DNA from: Planctomycetes bacterium syqfu
Lineage (GTDB): Bacteria; Planctomycetota; Phycisphaerae; Phycisphaerales; Phycisphaeraceae
Direction: 5' to 3'
Assembly (NCBI GenBank): GCA_020974905.1
Contig: CP087563.1
Location: 2,480,001-2,544,000, forward strand
DNA length: 64,000 nucleotides
This document shows, one piece after another, positions 1 through 8,315 of the stretch. Below the pieces are notes generated by a model. The model did not search any database and was not told the origin of the DNA. It saw nothing but the letters and a program-made list of their open reading frames with translations. Within the stretch, counting starts at the first letter, position 1. Each line of letters opens with the position of its first letter. A program made the position numbers and the translations under genes.

Positions 1-176
1 ACCCCATGTAAAAAATCATAGCCATCTATGTCTTTCTCCCACTTCTTGATGACGTAAAATGTCACGTCTTTTAGCTGTGGGATCGATTCACTAATGGGTA
101 ATACTTCACCGTGCCATAACTTTTTTTCTTTACATAGGTCCGGGATTGGAAGTGTTGTTGGGGGTGTGTAAGTCAT
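1..176 (-). CDS. Sialidase/BNR-like protein, N-terminal 58 residues
   Basis: This frame opens at an ATG at 176 and runs off the left edge of the window, so only the N-terminus is visible. It begins MTYTPPTTLPIPDL and later has a DGYDFLHG stretch. That wording resembles the N-terminus of exo-alpha-sialidase-like (BNR repeat) proteins of planctomycetes, but the match is from memory and the catalytic Asp boxes lie outside the window. No signal peptide is seen. It lies 86 bases downstream of two DapA/NanA-family genes on the same strand, which would suit release of a sialic-acid-like sugar followed by aldol cleavage. The reading frame is well supported; the function is only a guess. Confidence 0.45.
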   Translation of the reverse strand, partial: MTYTPPTTLPIPDLCKEKKLWHGEVLPISESIPQLKDVTFYVIKKWEKDIDGYDFLHG

Positions 177-262
177 GATCGTGATTTCCTGGCATCTTGC
201 ATCGACTTCATATTTCGCAAGAAAAGTAATGATATATTAAAAAATGTTGCATCCACTTCCAA

Positions 263-1192
263 TTAGCACACGACCTTCAGGCCGGCGTTTTTCAAGACCA
301 TGCGCATCTGATCCAACAGTTCTTCATTGGGCATTAATGCGGGCCTGCGAGCAACACCAGCCTGGCGTCCTTGAAGGTTGATCAGGGCTTTAACCTTGGG
401 CGGATAGGGAGCAGCAAGATAGGTTGCAACAATGGGTGTCAGCATTTTCTGTATCGCAATTGCTTCATCCTGTCGCCCCTCCTGATATGCATTCCACTGC
501 CTGATGCACAACTCAGGAGCCACTGTAATCATCGCGGATATCGCGCCGCATGCACCGGACACATATGTACCGTAAAGCATCTGATCGCAGGCACAATAGA
601 CATGGTATTTTCCCGCACAAGCCATTTCTGCCATTTTGACCGGATCGACCTGTTTGATCCCAAGCACCCATTCCAGTTCTGAAAGTCTGTAAAACAAGGC
701 TGGGGAAATAATGTTGGTCGGAACAACATTGTAGATGACAATCGGCATTCTGACTGTCTCGCTGATCTCTTTGAAGAATTCATAGTTATCGTCTTGAGTT
801 GCCCCATGATAAAAAACGGGAGTCACCAAAAGTGCGTCTGCACCGATCGATTTGGCTTGGAGTCCCGCGTGGATCACATCACGTGTCGCATTGCGTATGA
901 TTCCTGCATAAACAGGAATCCTATTGTGATTCTCTTCACGAATCACTTCCAGGCAGCGGCAAAGCTCTTGATCACCGAGTAACGCACCTTCTCCGGTACT
1001 TCCTCCCGAACTGATTCCATGAATCTCAGTGTCCAGCAAAAAACGCACTTCAGAACGTAATGCGCACTCGTCTATGACGCCATCTTTATCAAAAGGCACG
1101 ACAATCGGAGGTATCAAGCCACGAAGCCGATCCCGCTCATTCGTACAACCATGGGATGTATTTAAAATGTCCGTATCCAAATGATTATTCAC
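263..1192 (-). CDS. DapA/NanA-family class I aldolase (copy 1)
   Basis: A 309-residue member of the dihydrodipicolinate synthase / N-acetylneuraminate lyase family, which makes or breaks pyruvate-containing sugar or amino acids through a lysine Schiff base. The family signatures are present: GSTGE near the pyruvate-carboxylate site, the YNVVP tyrosine segment, and a GIKQ lysine. The frame stays open to 1366, but that stretch overlaps the upstream gene, so I choose the GTG at 1192, which lies 17 bases after that gene's stop and follows an AAGG-like site. It is co-directional with a second paralogue and with the sialidase-like start. Likely substrates are N-acetylneuraminate or a 2-keto-3-deoxy sugar acid; motifs alone cannot separate these. 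Confidence 0.82.
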   Translation of the reverse strand: MNNHLDTDILNTSHGCTNERDRLRGLIPPIVVPFDKDGVIDECALRSEVRFLLDTEIHGISSGGSTGEGALLGDQELCRCLEVIREENHNRIPVYAGIIRNATRDVIHAGLQAKSIGADALLVTPVFYHGATQDDNYEFFKEISETVRMPIVIYNVVPTNIISPALFYRLSELEWVLGIKQVDPVKMAEMACAGKYHVYCACDQMLYGTYVSGACGAISAMITVAPELCIRQWNAYQEGRQDEAIAIQKMLTPIVATYLAAPYPPKVKALINLQGRQAGVARRPALMPNEELLDQMRMVLKNAGLKVVC

Positions 1193-1208
1193 GCTCAATA
1201 ACCTTGTA

Positions 1209-2123
1209 TCAGAGTATTTCCAAACGTTCCAAATGACTGCGCATGATATTGATCTCGGCTTGGGTAGCCGGTTCCAACGGGAGGCGTGGTAAACCCACAT
1301 CAAGGCCACATAGATTGATCGCTGCTTTCCAAAGTGGAATCGGATTAAGACGACCATTACTGCCAAAAGCTTTGAACAATGGGTCCAAATCCATGTGTAT
1401 TTTTCTTGCGCCGATCACATCGCCATTCACAAACGCGTTGATCATTTTTCGCATCAACTTGCCAATGACGATCGACCCGCCACTGACCACCCCTGCTGCA
1501 CCTTGCGCAAGGCCGCAAAGAACCATGATGTCATCGCCGTTGTAGATCGTGAAATCATCCGGAACGACTTGCCTGTAATCGCTCATTTGTGTTGGGTTGA
1601 TACCAGCCTCATCCTTGATGGCCACGATATTTTCAAAGTTTTCGACCAAACGCCCCAACGTTTCCTTCTCCAGGTTAAAACCCATGAAAATCGGAATGTT
1701 GTAAAGCATGATTGGCAGGGAAGTGGATTGCGCCACATGAGCAAAATGCAGATAACCCCCCTGTTGTGTCGGTTTGCAGTAACAGGGTCCCAAAGCCATC
1801 ACGGCATCGTAGCCAAGTTTTTCGGCTTCCTGCGCCAGGCGAACGACATTACAGGTTGAATTCGCACACGCACCAGCAACCACTGGCACACGCCCGCCAA
1901 CCGCGTCTTTGGTGACACGATAAAGCTCTAACCGCTCTTGCATACTCATCGCATTGAATTCTCCGGATGTGCCTGAGACAATTAATGAATCGCATTTACC
2001 TTCGGCAATCACATGATCCGCCAACCTCGCAGCAGCATCGTAGTTCACCTTCAGTGAATCATTGTGAAATGGTGTGGCTAAAGGGATAATAATATGCCCG
2101 AGTTTGTCGCCTAATTTCTGCAT
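1209..2123 (-). CDS. DapA/NanA-family class I aldolase (copy 2)
   Basis: A 304-residue dihydrodipicolinate synthase / N-acetylneuraminate lyase family protein, the usual length for the family. It carries GTSGE, the YNIP tyrosine motif and the AIKD lysine expected of the Schiff-base barrel. It is the first gene of the minus-strand operon and diverges from the FCD-AraC regulator at 2401. It is clearly a distant paralogue of the next gene: the lysine context differs (GIKQV versus AIKDE), so the pair probably acts on different or successive 2-keto acids. A housekeeping DapA role is less likely given the sialidase-like neighbour and dedicated regulator. Confidence 0.85.
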   Translation of the reverse strand: MQKLGDKLGHIIIPLATPFHNDSLKVNYDAAARLADHVIAEGKCDSLIVSGTSGEFNAMSMQERLELYRVTKDAVGGRVPVVAGACANSTCNVVRLAQEAEKLGYDAVMALGPCYCKPTQQGGYLHFAHVAQSTSLPIMLYNIPIFMGFNLEKETLGRLVENFENIVAIKDEAGINPTQMSDYRQVVPDDFTIYNGDDIMVLCGLAQGAAGVVSGGSIVIGKLMRKMINAFVNGDVIGARKIHMDLDPLFKAFGSNGRLNPIPLWKAAINLCGLDVGLPRLPLEPATQAEINIMRSHLERLEIL

Positions 2124-2400
2124 GTGTAACTTCCTTTTTCTGTATTTTTTCGCATTGAGAATACGCTTGTCGTTTGTTCATTCGGTTTGAGGTTTCAAGT
2201 TCGCAAATAAACTTGCATAGATAAAAAACACAATGATATTGATCTTGCTTATCTTGTTTTGTTTGGCATAATTCACAAACTGTCCCACTACCTTAAATTT
2301 GAATGATGATGCGTCAATAGCAATGCATTAATCTAAAATAACATTGCACGACCGGGCTTAAACGCATGTGCGATATCGCATAAAAATGGGAAAACAGAAG
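2124..2400. promoter_or_regulatory. Divergent regulatory region with 12-bp palindrome
   Basis: This 277-base gap separates the aldolase operon from its divergent regulator. It is AT-rich. A perfect palindrome, TGCGATATCGCA, lies at 2369-2380 just before the preferred ATG of the regulator and is a candidate operator for autoregulation. No promoter hexamers are convincing enough to call. The frame of the regulator is open through the palindrome from a GTG at 2368, so if that GTG were used the palindrome would be coding. Confidence 0.4.
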
Positions 2401-3195
2401 ATGAAAAACAGTGATTGGACACCGCCCCGAATCCGAGCGATTTCCGGTTTGCGCGCTCATCTGGAAAGCTATGCAGCGCGTCATGCAGCGATGCAATCAT
2501 CGCAAAAACCTGCCCAAGTCATGGCTTTGAAGCAGGCCCTCAACCGGCTAGCCCAATCTGTCAAGTCGCGCGATTATCCAGCCTTTGAACAGGCTGACTA
2601 CCAACTGCATGCCACCATCATTTCAATGGCAAACGTCCCGTTATTACACGAGTCCTGGTTGCCGGTTTGGAAAGGATTACTCAAACTCCACCGCGAGAGT
2701 TTCAGTGAATGTTGGCCTGATATGGGGGTGTTGACGCAGGAGCATGTCCATTTGGTGAGTGATATATTGCGCGGTGATGCCGGGGCAGCCGAAGTCACCG
2801 CGCGCGCACATGTCGAAGCCGTCTGGTATCGATATGACGAAATGAGCCGAAATCATAAAGATGGTGACCCCTTACAACGCGCAACGGCATACATCGCGTT
2901 TCGAATGGCTTTACCTCTCACCCTCGATGAGGTCGCTTCAAAGGCAGCATGTGTCAGTTCAGGACATTTATCGCGATTGCTTAAAGCAGAATATGGTGAG
3001 AGTTTTCAAAAATATGTTCAGAATATTCGATTGGAAAAGGCTGCTGAGTTACTCCAATGCAGCAGTCTGAGCATAAAGGAAATCGCCAATCGCGTCGGTT
3101 ATCAAGACTTGAGTCGCTTCGGGCAGCATTTCAAACGCCGCTACCAACTCACACCACGTCACTACCGTAACGCAGCCGCACATACCCTTGATTGA
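2401..3195 (+). CDS. FCD-domain / AraC-type HTH fusion transcription regulator
   Basis: About 264 residues. The N-terminal 150 residues look like an FCD ligand-binding domain (the C-terminal domain of FadR/NanR-type GntR proteins), with D-x-x-L-H near residue 60, QEH near 114 and RAH near 137, which match the metal-binding Asp/His pattern. The C-terminal 100 residues are a double helix-turn-helix of the AraC family, ending in the typical VGYQDLSRFGQHFKRRYQLTPRHYR-like segment. FCD is normally preceded by a GntR winged helix, which is absent here. ATG 2401 is preferred because GGGA lies 9 bases upstream; ATG 2386 and GTG 2368 are alternatives. Divergence from NanA-like aldolases suggests a NanR-like role in sensing sugar acids. 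Confidence 0.8.
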   Translation: MKNSDWTPPRIRAISGLRAHLESYAARHAAMQSSQKPAQVMALKQALNRLAQSVKSRDYPAFEQADYQLHATIISMANVPLLHESWLPVWKGLLKLHRESFSECWPDMGVLTQEHVHLVSDILRGDAGAAEVTARAHVEAVWYRYDEMSRNHKDGDPLQRATAYIAFRMALPLTLDEVASKAACVSSGHLSRLLKAEYGESFQKYVQNIRLEKAAELLQCSSLSIKEIANRVGYQDLSRFGQHFKRRYQLTPRHYRNAAAHTLD

Positions 3196-3371
3196 AAAGT
3201 GCAATCGTAAGCATGGCAGGTGAATACTTCACTCAGCCACCTGCCCCTACCCATGTGATACACGCCAGGTCTTCTTCCCCCCTTCAGACCAGAACTACGA
3301 ACCACGCCCTGACAGACATGACATCCTGCGGGCAGAGAATGCTTCCTTGACACAATAACTGAAAACAGCTG

Positions 3372-3400
3372 TTGACCTTTGCAGGCTATCGCCCTAGAAT
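3372..3400 (+). promoter_or_regulatory. Sigma-70-like promoter
   Basis: TTGACC at 3372-3377 and TAGAAT at 3395-3400 are separated by exactly 17 bases, the ideal spacing. It points toward the GntR/LacI hybrid regulator and GH71-like gene, with a leader of about 180 bases. Confidence 0.5.
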
Positions 3401-3409
3401 TTTAAGTCA

Positions 3410-3432
3410 GACTAATTTTAGTCAAACTAAAA
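3410..3432. promoter_or_regulatory. Overlapping inverted repeats, candidate operator
   Basis: Two overlapping inverted repeats sit immediately downstream of the promoter's -10 box: GACTAA-TT-TTAGTC at 3410-3423 and TTTTAGT-CAA-ACTAAAA at 3416-3432. Their position over the likely transcription start suits repression, probably by the adjacent regulator at 3590. That pairing is inferred. Confidence 0.45.
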
Positions 3433-3589
3433 TAAGAAGTTTTATCTCAATTGAATTAAGAGTTTATGAACAAATATCCAGAAGCAATTTAAGCCACTGC
3501 CTGTGTTTGGTGACACCCACAATGTGCGGATGAAGCTTGGTTGCAGAGGGTTGAGTAAAGTGCTCGGTATCTATATTGGATGATTGAAC

Positions 3590-4687
3590 ATGCCTAAAGT
3601 TTTGCAGCAGACCAAACATTTTCAGATCACCAGGCAACTGCGTCGCGACATCAAGCGCTTAAAGGCACACGAATTCGTGCCGACCGCTGCGGAATTGGTT
3701 TCGCGGTATGACACATCACATGCCACGATCATCCGGGCGTTGTCCAATCTCAGGCGTAACGGGGTGATCTACCGCCCCGCTGGTCAGAAGCGATACCAGG
3801 TAGCCGAGTTCACCGCCAAGCCGTTGGCTCGGATTGCCATTGTCCGACCGCAATATCCGTCACCGGGCATGGATGCCAATGTCAGACAGATCGTTGAAGC
3901 CGGTCAAAAGATGCATCTGGCCTTCGATTTCAAACATTACGAGAGCATGGCCGTACTGGATTTGAATCATGCATCGGAGGAAGACGACGCGATTATTCTG
4001 ATGCCCACGACCGAAGCCATCCCGCCACAGATTCACAAAGCGTTGACCAAACCCAGCAAGCCGATTGTCCTGCTGACACATCACACGGATTTGCCACAGA
4101 TTTGCAGCGTCACTGTCAATGACCGTCAAGTCGGACGGTTGGCTGTAAAACATTTGCAGGAACTTGGGCACACCCGGTGTCTGATTCTGCTTGATGAAAT
4201 GCTCGATACCACGATTCAAGGTCGGCGTGATGGCTGGCGTGAGCAGATGGCAACCCAACTGGATCAAGCTGAGGTTGAGAAACTGATTCTCGATGCAGGG
4301 ATCAAGCCATTCGACGATGCACGTGAAAAAGCCTACCAGGCATTCAGTCGACTGCTGGATGATCCGAAAAAGCCTGAATTCTCTGCTGTTTTCTGCACCA
4401 CGGACAGTGGCTCCCAAGCGGTGATCCGAGCATGTTACGAACACGATATGACCATGGGCAAAGACCTGAGCGTGATCGCTTTTACCGGTGGCAATCACAT
4501 TGGTGAATATACCAACCCACCCATGTCGACCATCCAGGCGGATACCGCGGACCTGGGTGAACGCATTTGTGATTTACTTCTGACACAGCTTAAAAATGAG
4601 ACACCCACACAGCGTCACCAGCAGATTACACCAACGCTGCATGTTCGAAAAACAACCGTGCCTTTTAACCCATCCACATCGCAATGA
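3590..4687 (+). CDS. GntR-HTH / LacI-type sugar-binding hybrid regulator
   Basis: A 365-residue regulator. The first ~70 residues form a GntR-type winged helix (helices around RQLRRDIKRL, then PTAAELVSRYDTSHATIIRAL). Residues ~80-360 are a periplasmic-binding-protein-like sensor of the LacI type, with VNDRQVGRLAVKHLQELGHTR and a PMSTIQAD stretch near the end. This is the AraR-like architecture used to sense sugars. ATG 3590 is chosen over the TTG at 3584 because GGA lies 9 bases upstream. The GH71-like gene starts 46 bases after its stop on the same strand, so it likely controls that enzyme in response to an oligosaccharide, probably together with itself through the inverted repeats at 3410-3432. 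Confidence 0.85.
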   Translation: MPKVLQQTKHFQITRQLRRDIKRLKAHEFVPTAAELVSRYDTSHATIIRALSNLRRNGVIYRPAGQKRYQVAEFTAKPLARIAIVRPQYPSPGMDANVRQIVEAGQKMHLAFDFKHYESMAVLDLNHASEEDDAIILMPTTEAIPPQIHKALTKPSKPIVLLTHHTDLPQICSVTVNDRQVGRLAVKHLQELGHTRCLILLDEMLDTTIQGRRDGWREQMATQLDQAEVEKLILDAGIKPFDDAREKAYQAFSRLLDDPKKPEFSAVFCTTDSGSQAVIRACYEHDMTMGKDLSVIAFTGGNHIGEYTNPPMSTIQADTADLGERICDLLLTQLKNETPTQRHQQITPTLHVRKTTVPFNPSTSQ

Positions 4688-4733
4688 TTTGATGGCTGAA
4701 TATCAATATGACATGAAAGAGGAATTGGAACTG

Positions 4734-7184
4734 ATGCAAAAATGGGCCAAGGAAAAAGTATTTGGGCTGTTACTTGTAATGCTGTCACTGGCTTTACCCG
4801 TGCATGGGCAGGAGAAGCAACTGACCAATCACATGTCTTCGCAAAACATCCCGAAGATGGCGTGGGCGCATTACTGCGGCTGGGGTTTTAACTTCGACAA
4901 GATCTACGATATCCCCAATCGTTTTACCAGTACCTATGACCGCACCACGCTGGGAAAATGGGTTGGCTCGGATACCGGGGCTTATTCCAATACGCGGAAT
5001 CAGATTCTCTCTGCCAAACGATATGGGCTTGATGGCTTTTGCGTGGACCTTCTGTCGACTAAAGTCTTTGCCAGCGCAATGGGTCGGTTTTACCGGGCAG
5101 CAGAAGGCTTGGACTTTCGCATTGCCCTGTGTGTTGACGGATGGCACGAGCCGATGGACCAGGTGATTGCGGGGATGACCGAGTTTCTTGAGCGCTGGGG
5201 CGACCATCCCAACAATGCCTACATTGATGGCAAGCCGGTGATCTTCATGTATAAGGTTCAGAAAACACCCGAACAGTGCAAACAGATTCTCGATGCCTTG
5301 GCAGCAAAGGGACTCAAAGCCTATTGGCTGCTTCAGCCTCAACGGGAAACGACCTTGTGGCAAAACACGGAATTGATCAGCCGGTACATGCAGGTTTTCG
5401 ATGGTTTGTACGACTTTGGCATTAATGGTTACAGTCAGGAAGACAACAACCGACGATTGCTTAACGGTCGCAAAGCATTGGCACAGGCAGGTAAACCAGA
5501 CGGTCTGCTCTGTGCCGGTATTACCCAAGGGTACATTGGCCCGCACAACGGGTTTTACAGGCCGTTCTTTGGCACCGGATCATTTCAGATGAACTGGAAT
5601 GCCGCGCTCAAAGCCAATGCCCAATGGGTCTGCCTGTGTACCTGGAACGACTACTGGGAAACCACGCACTTCGAGCCTTCGGTCTGGGGCAATGATGTGT
5701 TACTGAGCTTAAACCAGGAAAAGTTGCGTACATGGCGAAACCAGCCGCTCTACGCCCGAACACCCCAGGTTTTTGTCAGCTATCCACAGGAAGTCCGCAT
5801 GGGGGATCACTGGGAACTGGAACTTGTCAGCCTGCCTTACACCACAAACCAGGCATCGGCCATTCTGCGGCTTGTGGATTTTGAGGGCAAAACGGTTGAA
5901 GAATCCAAGCCTATCGTGCTGCCCAAAGATCAAGAATTCATTCACCGATTCACGTTCACCGACCTTGGCATCGATACCCCCAATCGTCTGAAAATCATGG
6001 TCAAGATTCAGGATGACTCACAAGAACAAAAACCCAATGAAAACTGGATCCGACTTTATCCGCTGACCATTCGTCCCGGCCAGATGCTCTCGATGCGAAC
6101 CATCCGATTTAATCTTGCTCGCATGTATGACACCTATGCCTCCACGCAACTCAATGATAAAAAACTCACTGCCACGCTTAAAAGCTGGACATGGGTTGGC
6201 AAGGCAGATCTCTATCAAAACACCCAGTTCATCGCCAGCCAGAACATTGCCAAGTTCGGTGGCATGGATACCCGTGTCAGCTTCGACCTTACCGATGTCC
6301 CACAACAATACCCGCGCGACCTCTACACCGTGCGATTCTCACGCGATGATGGTACGCTGCTTTGGAGCAATCCGCTGCTCGTTGATGCACCGGATGTCGA
6401 TCTCAAACAGACCGTGGACTACCCCGTGCTCAAGCGACACATGACCTTTGACCATGCCTGGTTGGGACAGGTCACCGGCTACAAACTCAAGCATCCGCCG
6501 TATCAGATCGTCAAACATAAATTACCCCTGGCTGAAATCTTCACGGTTCATCTGCCAATGGATCACCGCGATCCACTTGGGCAGTTGATAGACATCGGTG
6601 GCTGGCATTGGCCTGCACTCATCGGTGGCTCCCATCGCTTTGGCAGGCAGAATGACAAAGATATGCCACAGTGGGTCGAGCAATCCGGACCAAACGGCAG
6701 CACGCGTAAAGTCCTATCCTTTGACGGGGAAAATGATCGCATTGCGCTCAAAGCTCGATCCATGCCCCATGACATGGCAACCGTTGAAGTCTGGATCAAA
6801 CCCAGCATGACAGCAGGTATGCCGATGTCAATCTTCTCGGATCAAAACAACGCAATGCATCTGGGGCTAAATGAACAAGGCCTCCCCTTCGTAGAGTGTC
6901 ACCAGAAAATCGCCATCGCATCCCAACTCATTTCAACAGAAGAATGGACGCACCTGGACGGCAGCTACGATGGCCAATTCGTCCGGCTGTGGGTCAATGG
7001 CAAAGAAGTCGCCCAAAGCCTCAATCCCTACCAAAGTCACGGGTTTAACTCGCTGGGCATGATCGGTGGACTGATCCGCGAAGGCAGCAATCTGCAACAT
7101 CCGTATCGCGGCTTCATGGCAGGATTTGTCCTGCGTGCACTTCCTGCCAAAGACGACGGCTTGGTCATGTATCCCAAACAGTAA
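4734..7184 (+). CDS. Secreted GH71-like glycosidase with C-terminal LamG-like domain
   Basis: An 816-residue secreted protein. The start at ATG 4734 gives a clean signal peptide (lysines, then FGLLLVMLSLALPVHG) and follows GAGGA by about 10 bases; upstream in-frame ATGs would bury it. Residues ~35-350 resemble the GH71 (alpha-1,3-glucanase, mutanase) barrel: an opening AHYCGWG, then AKRYGLDGFCVDLL, then YIDGKPVIFMY and WNDYWE. GH99-like enzymes are the alternative. The middle is beta-rich. The last ~120 residues look like a concanavalin/LamG-type carbohydrate-binding sandwich (TVEVWIKPS, then FVRLWVNGKEV). It sits between its probable regulator and a pseudopilin. Catalytic residues were not assigned. 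Confidence 0.72.
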   Translation: MQKWAKEKVFGLLLVMLSLALPVHGQEKQLTNHMSSQNIPKMAWAHYCGWGFNFDKIYDIPNRFTSTYDRTTLGKWVGSDTGAYSNTRNQILSAKRYGLDGFCVDLLSTKVFASAMGRFYRAAEGLDFRIALCVDGWHEPMDQVIAGMTEFLERWGDHPNNAYIDGKPVIFMYKVQKTPEQCKQILDALAAKGLKAYWLLQPQRETTLWQNTELISRYMQVFDGLYDFGINGYSQEDNNRRLLNGRKALAQAGKPDGLLCAGITQGYIGPHNGFYRPFFGTGSFQMNWNAALKANAQWVCLCTWNDYWETTHFEPSVWGNDVLLSLNQEKLRTWRNQPLYARTPQVFVSYPQEVRMGDHWELELVSLPYTTNQASAILRLVDFEGKTVEESKPIVLPKDQEFIHRFTFTDLGIDTPNRLKIMVKIQDDSQEQKPNENWIRLYPLTIRPGQMLSMRTIRFNLARMYDTYASTQLNDKKLTATLKSWTWVGKADLYQNTQFIASQNIAKFGGMDTRVSFDLTDVPQQYPRDLYTVRFSRDDGTLLWSNPLLVDAPDVDLKQTVDYPVLKRHMTFDHAWLGQVTGYKLKHPPYQIVKHKLPLAEIFTVHLPMDHRDPLGQLIDIGGWHWPALIGGSHRFGRQNDKDMPQWVEQSGPNGSTRKVLSFDGENDRIALKARSMPHDMATVEVWIKPSMTAGMPMSIFSDQNNAMHLGLNEQGLPFVECHQKIAIASQLISTEEWTHLDGSYDGQFVRLWVNGKEVAQSLNPYQSHGFNSLGMIGGLIREGSNLQHPYRGFMAGFVLRALPAKDDGLVMYPKQ

Positions 7185-7238
7185 TACCGAATCACCGTCC
7201 GCCTAATCGGACAATCAACTTATTCCATGGAGCAAACC

Positions 7239-7889
7239 ATGAAACATCGCAAACATGCCTTCACACTCATTGAACTGTTGGTGGTCATTTCCATCGTTGT
7301 GCTTCTGATTGCAATCCTGCTGCCAGCCTTGAGCAAAGCACGCGAAGCTGCCAAGAAAATTAGTTGCCTGTCGCAGGTGCGACAAATCGGTACTTTTGTC
7401 AACATATATGTCAACGACAACAAAGGCTGGTTCAAAACCACTGTCGATACTGGCGGGCCCGATGAAGGTTCAGCCATCTCATCACTGGTGCAAATGTTCT
7501 ACCCGACTTACATTAACAAGGGACAACTCCAAGATCTGCTGCTATGTCCGGCAGATGATAATCACCGACAGTTTAATCAAAGTCAGAACGGCTTTAAACG
7601 CGTCTCCTACACCGGACGCTGGACGGATTACATCCAGTGGCAAGAATCTGCAAAACCTTACTTAAAACTTGATAACTACACTTTCAAATCCATCTTTTCG
7701 GATAACTTCAATTACAGAGCCCGCAATCATAGCGATGGAAATTCAACCCTTGAACTGAATTTCCTGCGCGGTGACGGCAGTGGTGCGACCTATCGTGACA
7801 GCAGGGGTGATCTTCCTATTGCCAGCTCAATTTGGGGTGGAGGCTATACCGCCTATACCAGCGCGTACTTAAATATGGACAAACAATAA
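7239..7889 (+). CDS. Type II secretion-like pseudopilin (1)
   Basis: A 216-residue protein with a prepilin N-terminus: a short basic leader, then [12 protein letters not shown] and a long hydrophobic helix, then [10 protein letters not shown]. Prepilin peptidase would cut before the Phe; the residue at -1 is Ala rather than the usual Gly, and Glu+5 is present. ATG 7239 is preferred over 7227 because GGAG lies 7 bases upstream. It lies 54 bases after the GH71-like gene. The usual C-terminal H-x9-DG motif is not clear; an FLRGDGSG segment is near the end. It probably assembles into a T2SS-like pseudopilus, possibly specific to the neighbouring enzyme. Confidence 0.88.
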   Translation: MKHRKHAFTLIELLVVISIVVLLIAILLPALSKAREAAKKISCLSQVRQIGTFVNIYVNDNKGWFKTTVDTGGPDEGSAISSLVQMFYPTYINKGQLQDLLLCPADDNHRQFNQSQNGFKRVSYTGRWTDYIQWQESAKPYLKLDNYTFKSIFSDNFNYRARNHSDGNSTLELNFLRGDGSGATYRDSRGDLPIASSIWGGGYTAYTSAYLNMDKQ

Positions 7890-7918
7890 ATTATCAACAT
7901 GGCTTAATCCATCTACAA

Positions 7919-7955
7919 AACGCTCCTGCAAGACACCTGCGGGGGCGTTGTTATT
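7919..7955 (+). terminator. Hairpin terminator after pseudopilin 1
   Basis: A 12-base stem (AACGCTCCTGCA with TGCGGGGGCGTT, two G-U pairs) with a 7-base loop at 7919-7949 is followed by GTTATTTC. It lies 30 bases after the pseudopilin stop and probably ends the 3.4-7.9 kb operon. Confidence 0.55.
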
Positions 7956-8315
7956 TCACATGCTTCATAGATTAACTCCGGTTTCTACCCAAAAACAATC
8001 GACGGCAAAGTCAATGTCGATCTCAACACAATCGATAGCAGTGGTCATCCATCTCATCAACAGCGATGACCAATATACCCGGCGTCTGAGAATTCACCCT
8101 ACCCATGCAATTGCTCTTGGCAAGTTAAACACAAAAATAAAAACTTTATCTCGGCAACCTCACTTTCAGCCCCATAAGTCACGATTGCCACATCCAGTTG
8201 GATACAATCTAAAGTAAAACCGAAAATATTCTTTGATCTCCCGAGTGATTTACCATTGCTTGCGCAAATACAATCGTAAACCAGCACACTTGAACGAGGA
8301 AAAGATTCCTAGCCC
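7950..8315. other. Intergenic region before the sigma factor
   Basis: This ~370-base gap has no convincing gene. A short plus-frame stretch around 7990-8060 (reading TIDGKVNVDLNTIDSSGH) looks protein-like and could be the tail of a lost gene, but it is too short to call. No clear promoter was recognised. A GAGGA lies about 15 bases upstream of the sigma factor ATG, which is farther than usual. Confidence 0.35.

Larger units (their letters stand above)
3196..3589. other. Intergenic region with hairpin, promoter and operators
   Basis: This 394-base gap holds an inverted repeat at 3215-3245 (GGCAGGTG pairing with CACCTGCC around a 15-base loop). It may end the preceding transcript, but there is no T-run after it. 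A strong sigma-70-like promoter and nested inverted repeats follow at 3372-3432 and are listed separately. No further coding signal is seen. Confidence 0.5.

Noticed and set aside
263-1366. A 367-residue version of aldolase copy 1
   Set aside because: The extra N-terminal 58 residues are antisense-like noise from overlap with the neighbouring aldolase on the same strand; the family length is ~300.
3215-3245. Rho-independent terminator after the FCD-AraC gene
   Set aside because: The stem is perfect but there is no T-run and the loop is long, so it is mentioned only as a hairpin.
3860-4498. A 212-codon open frame on the minus strand
   Set aside because: It lies wholly within the GntR/LacI hybrid gene, has no ribosome-binding site or family resemblance, and the plus-strand protein is well conserved in type.
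4794-5546. A 250-codon open frame on the minus strand
   Set aside because: It is the shadow of the GH71-like gene; the protein sense is only good on the plus strand.
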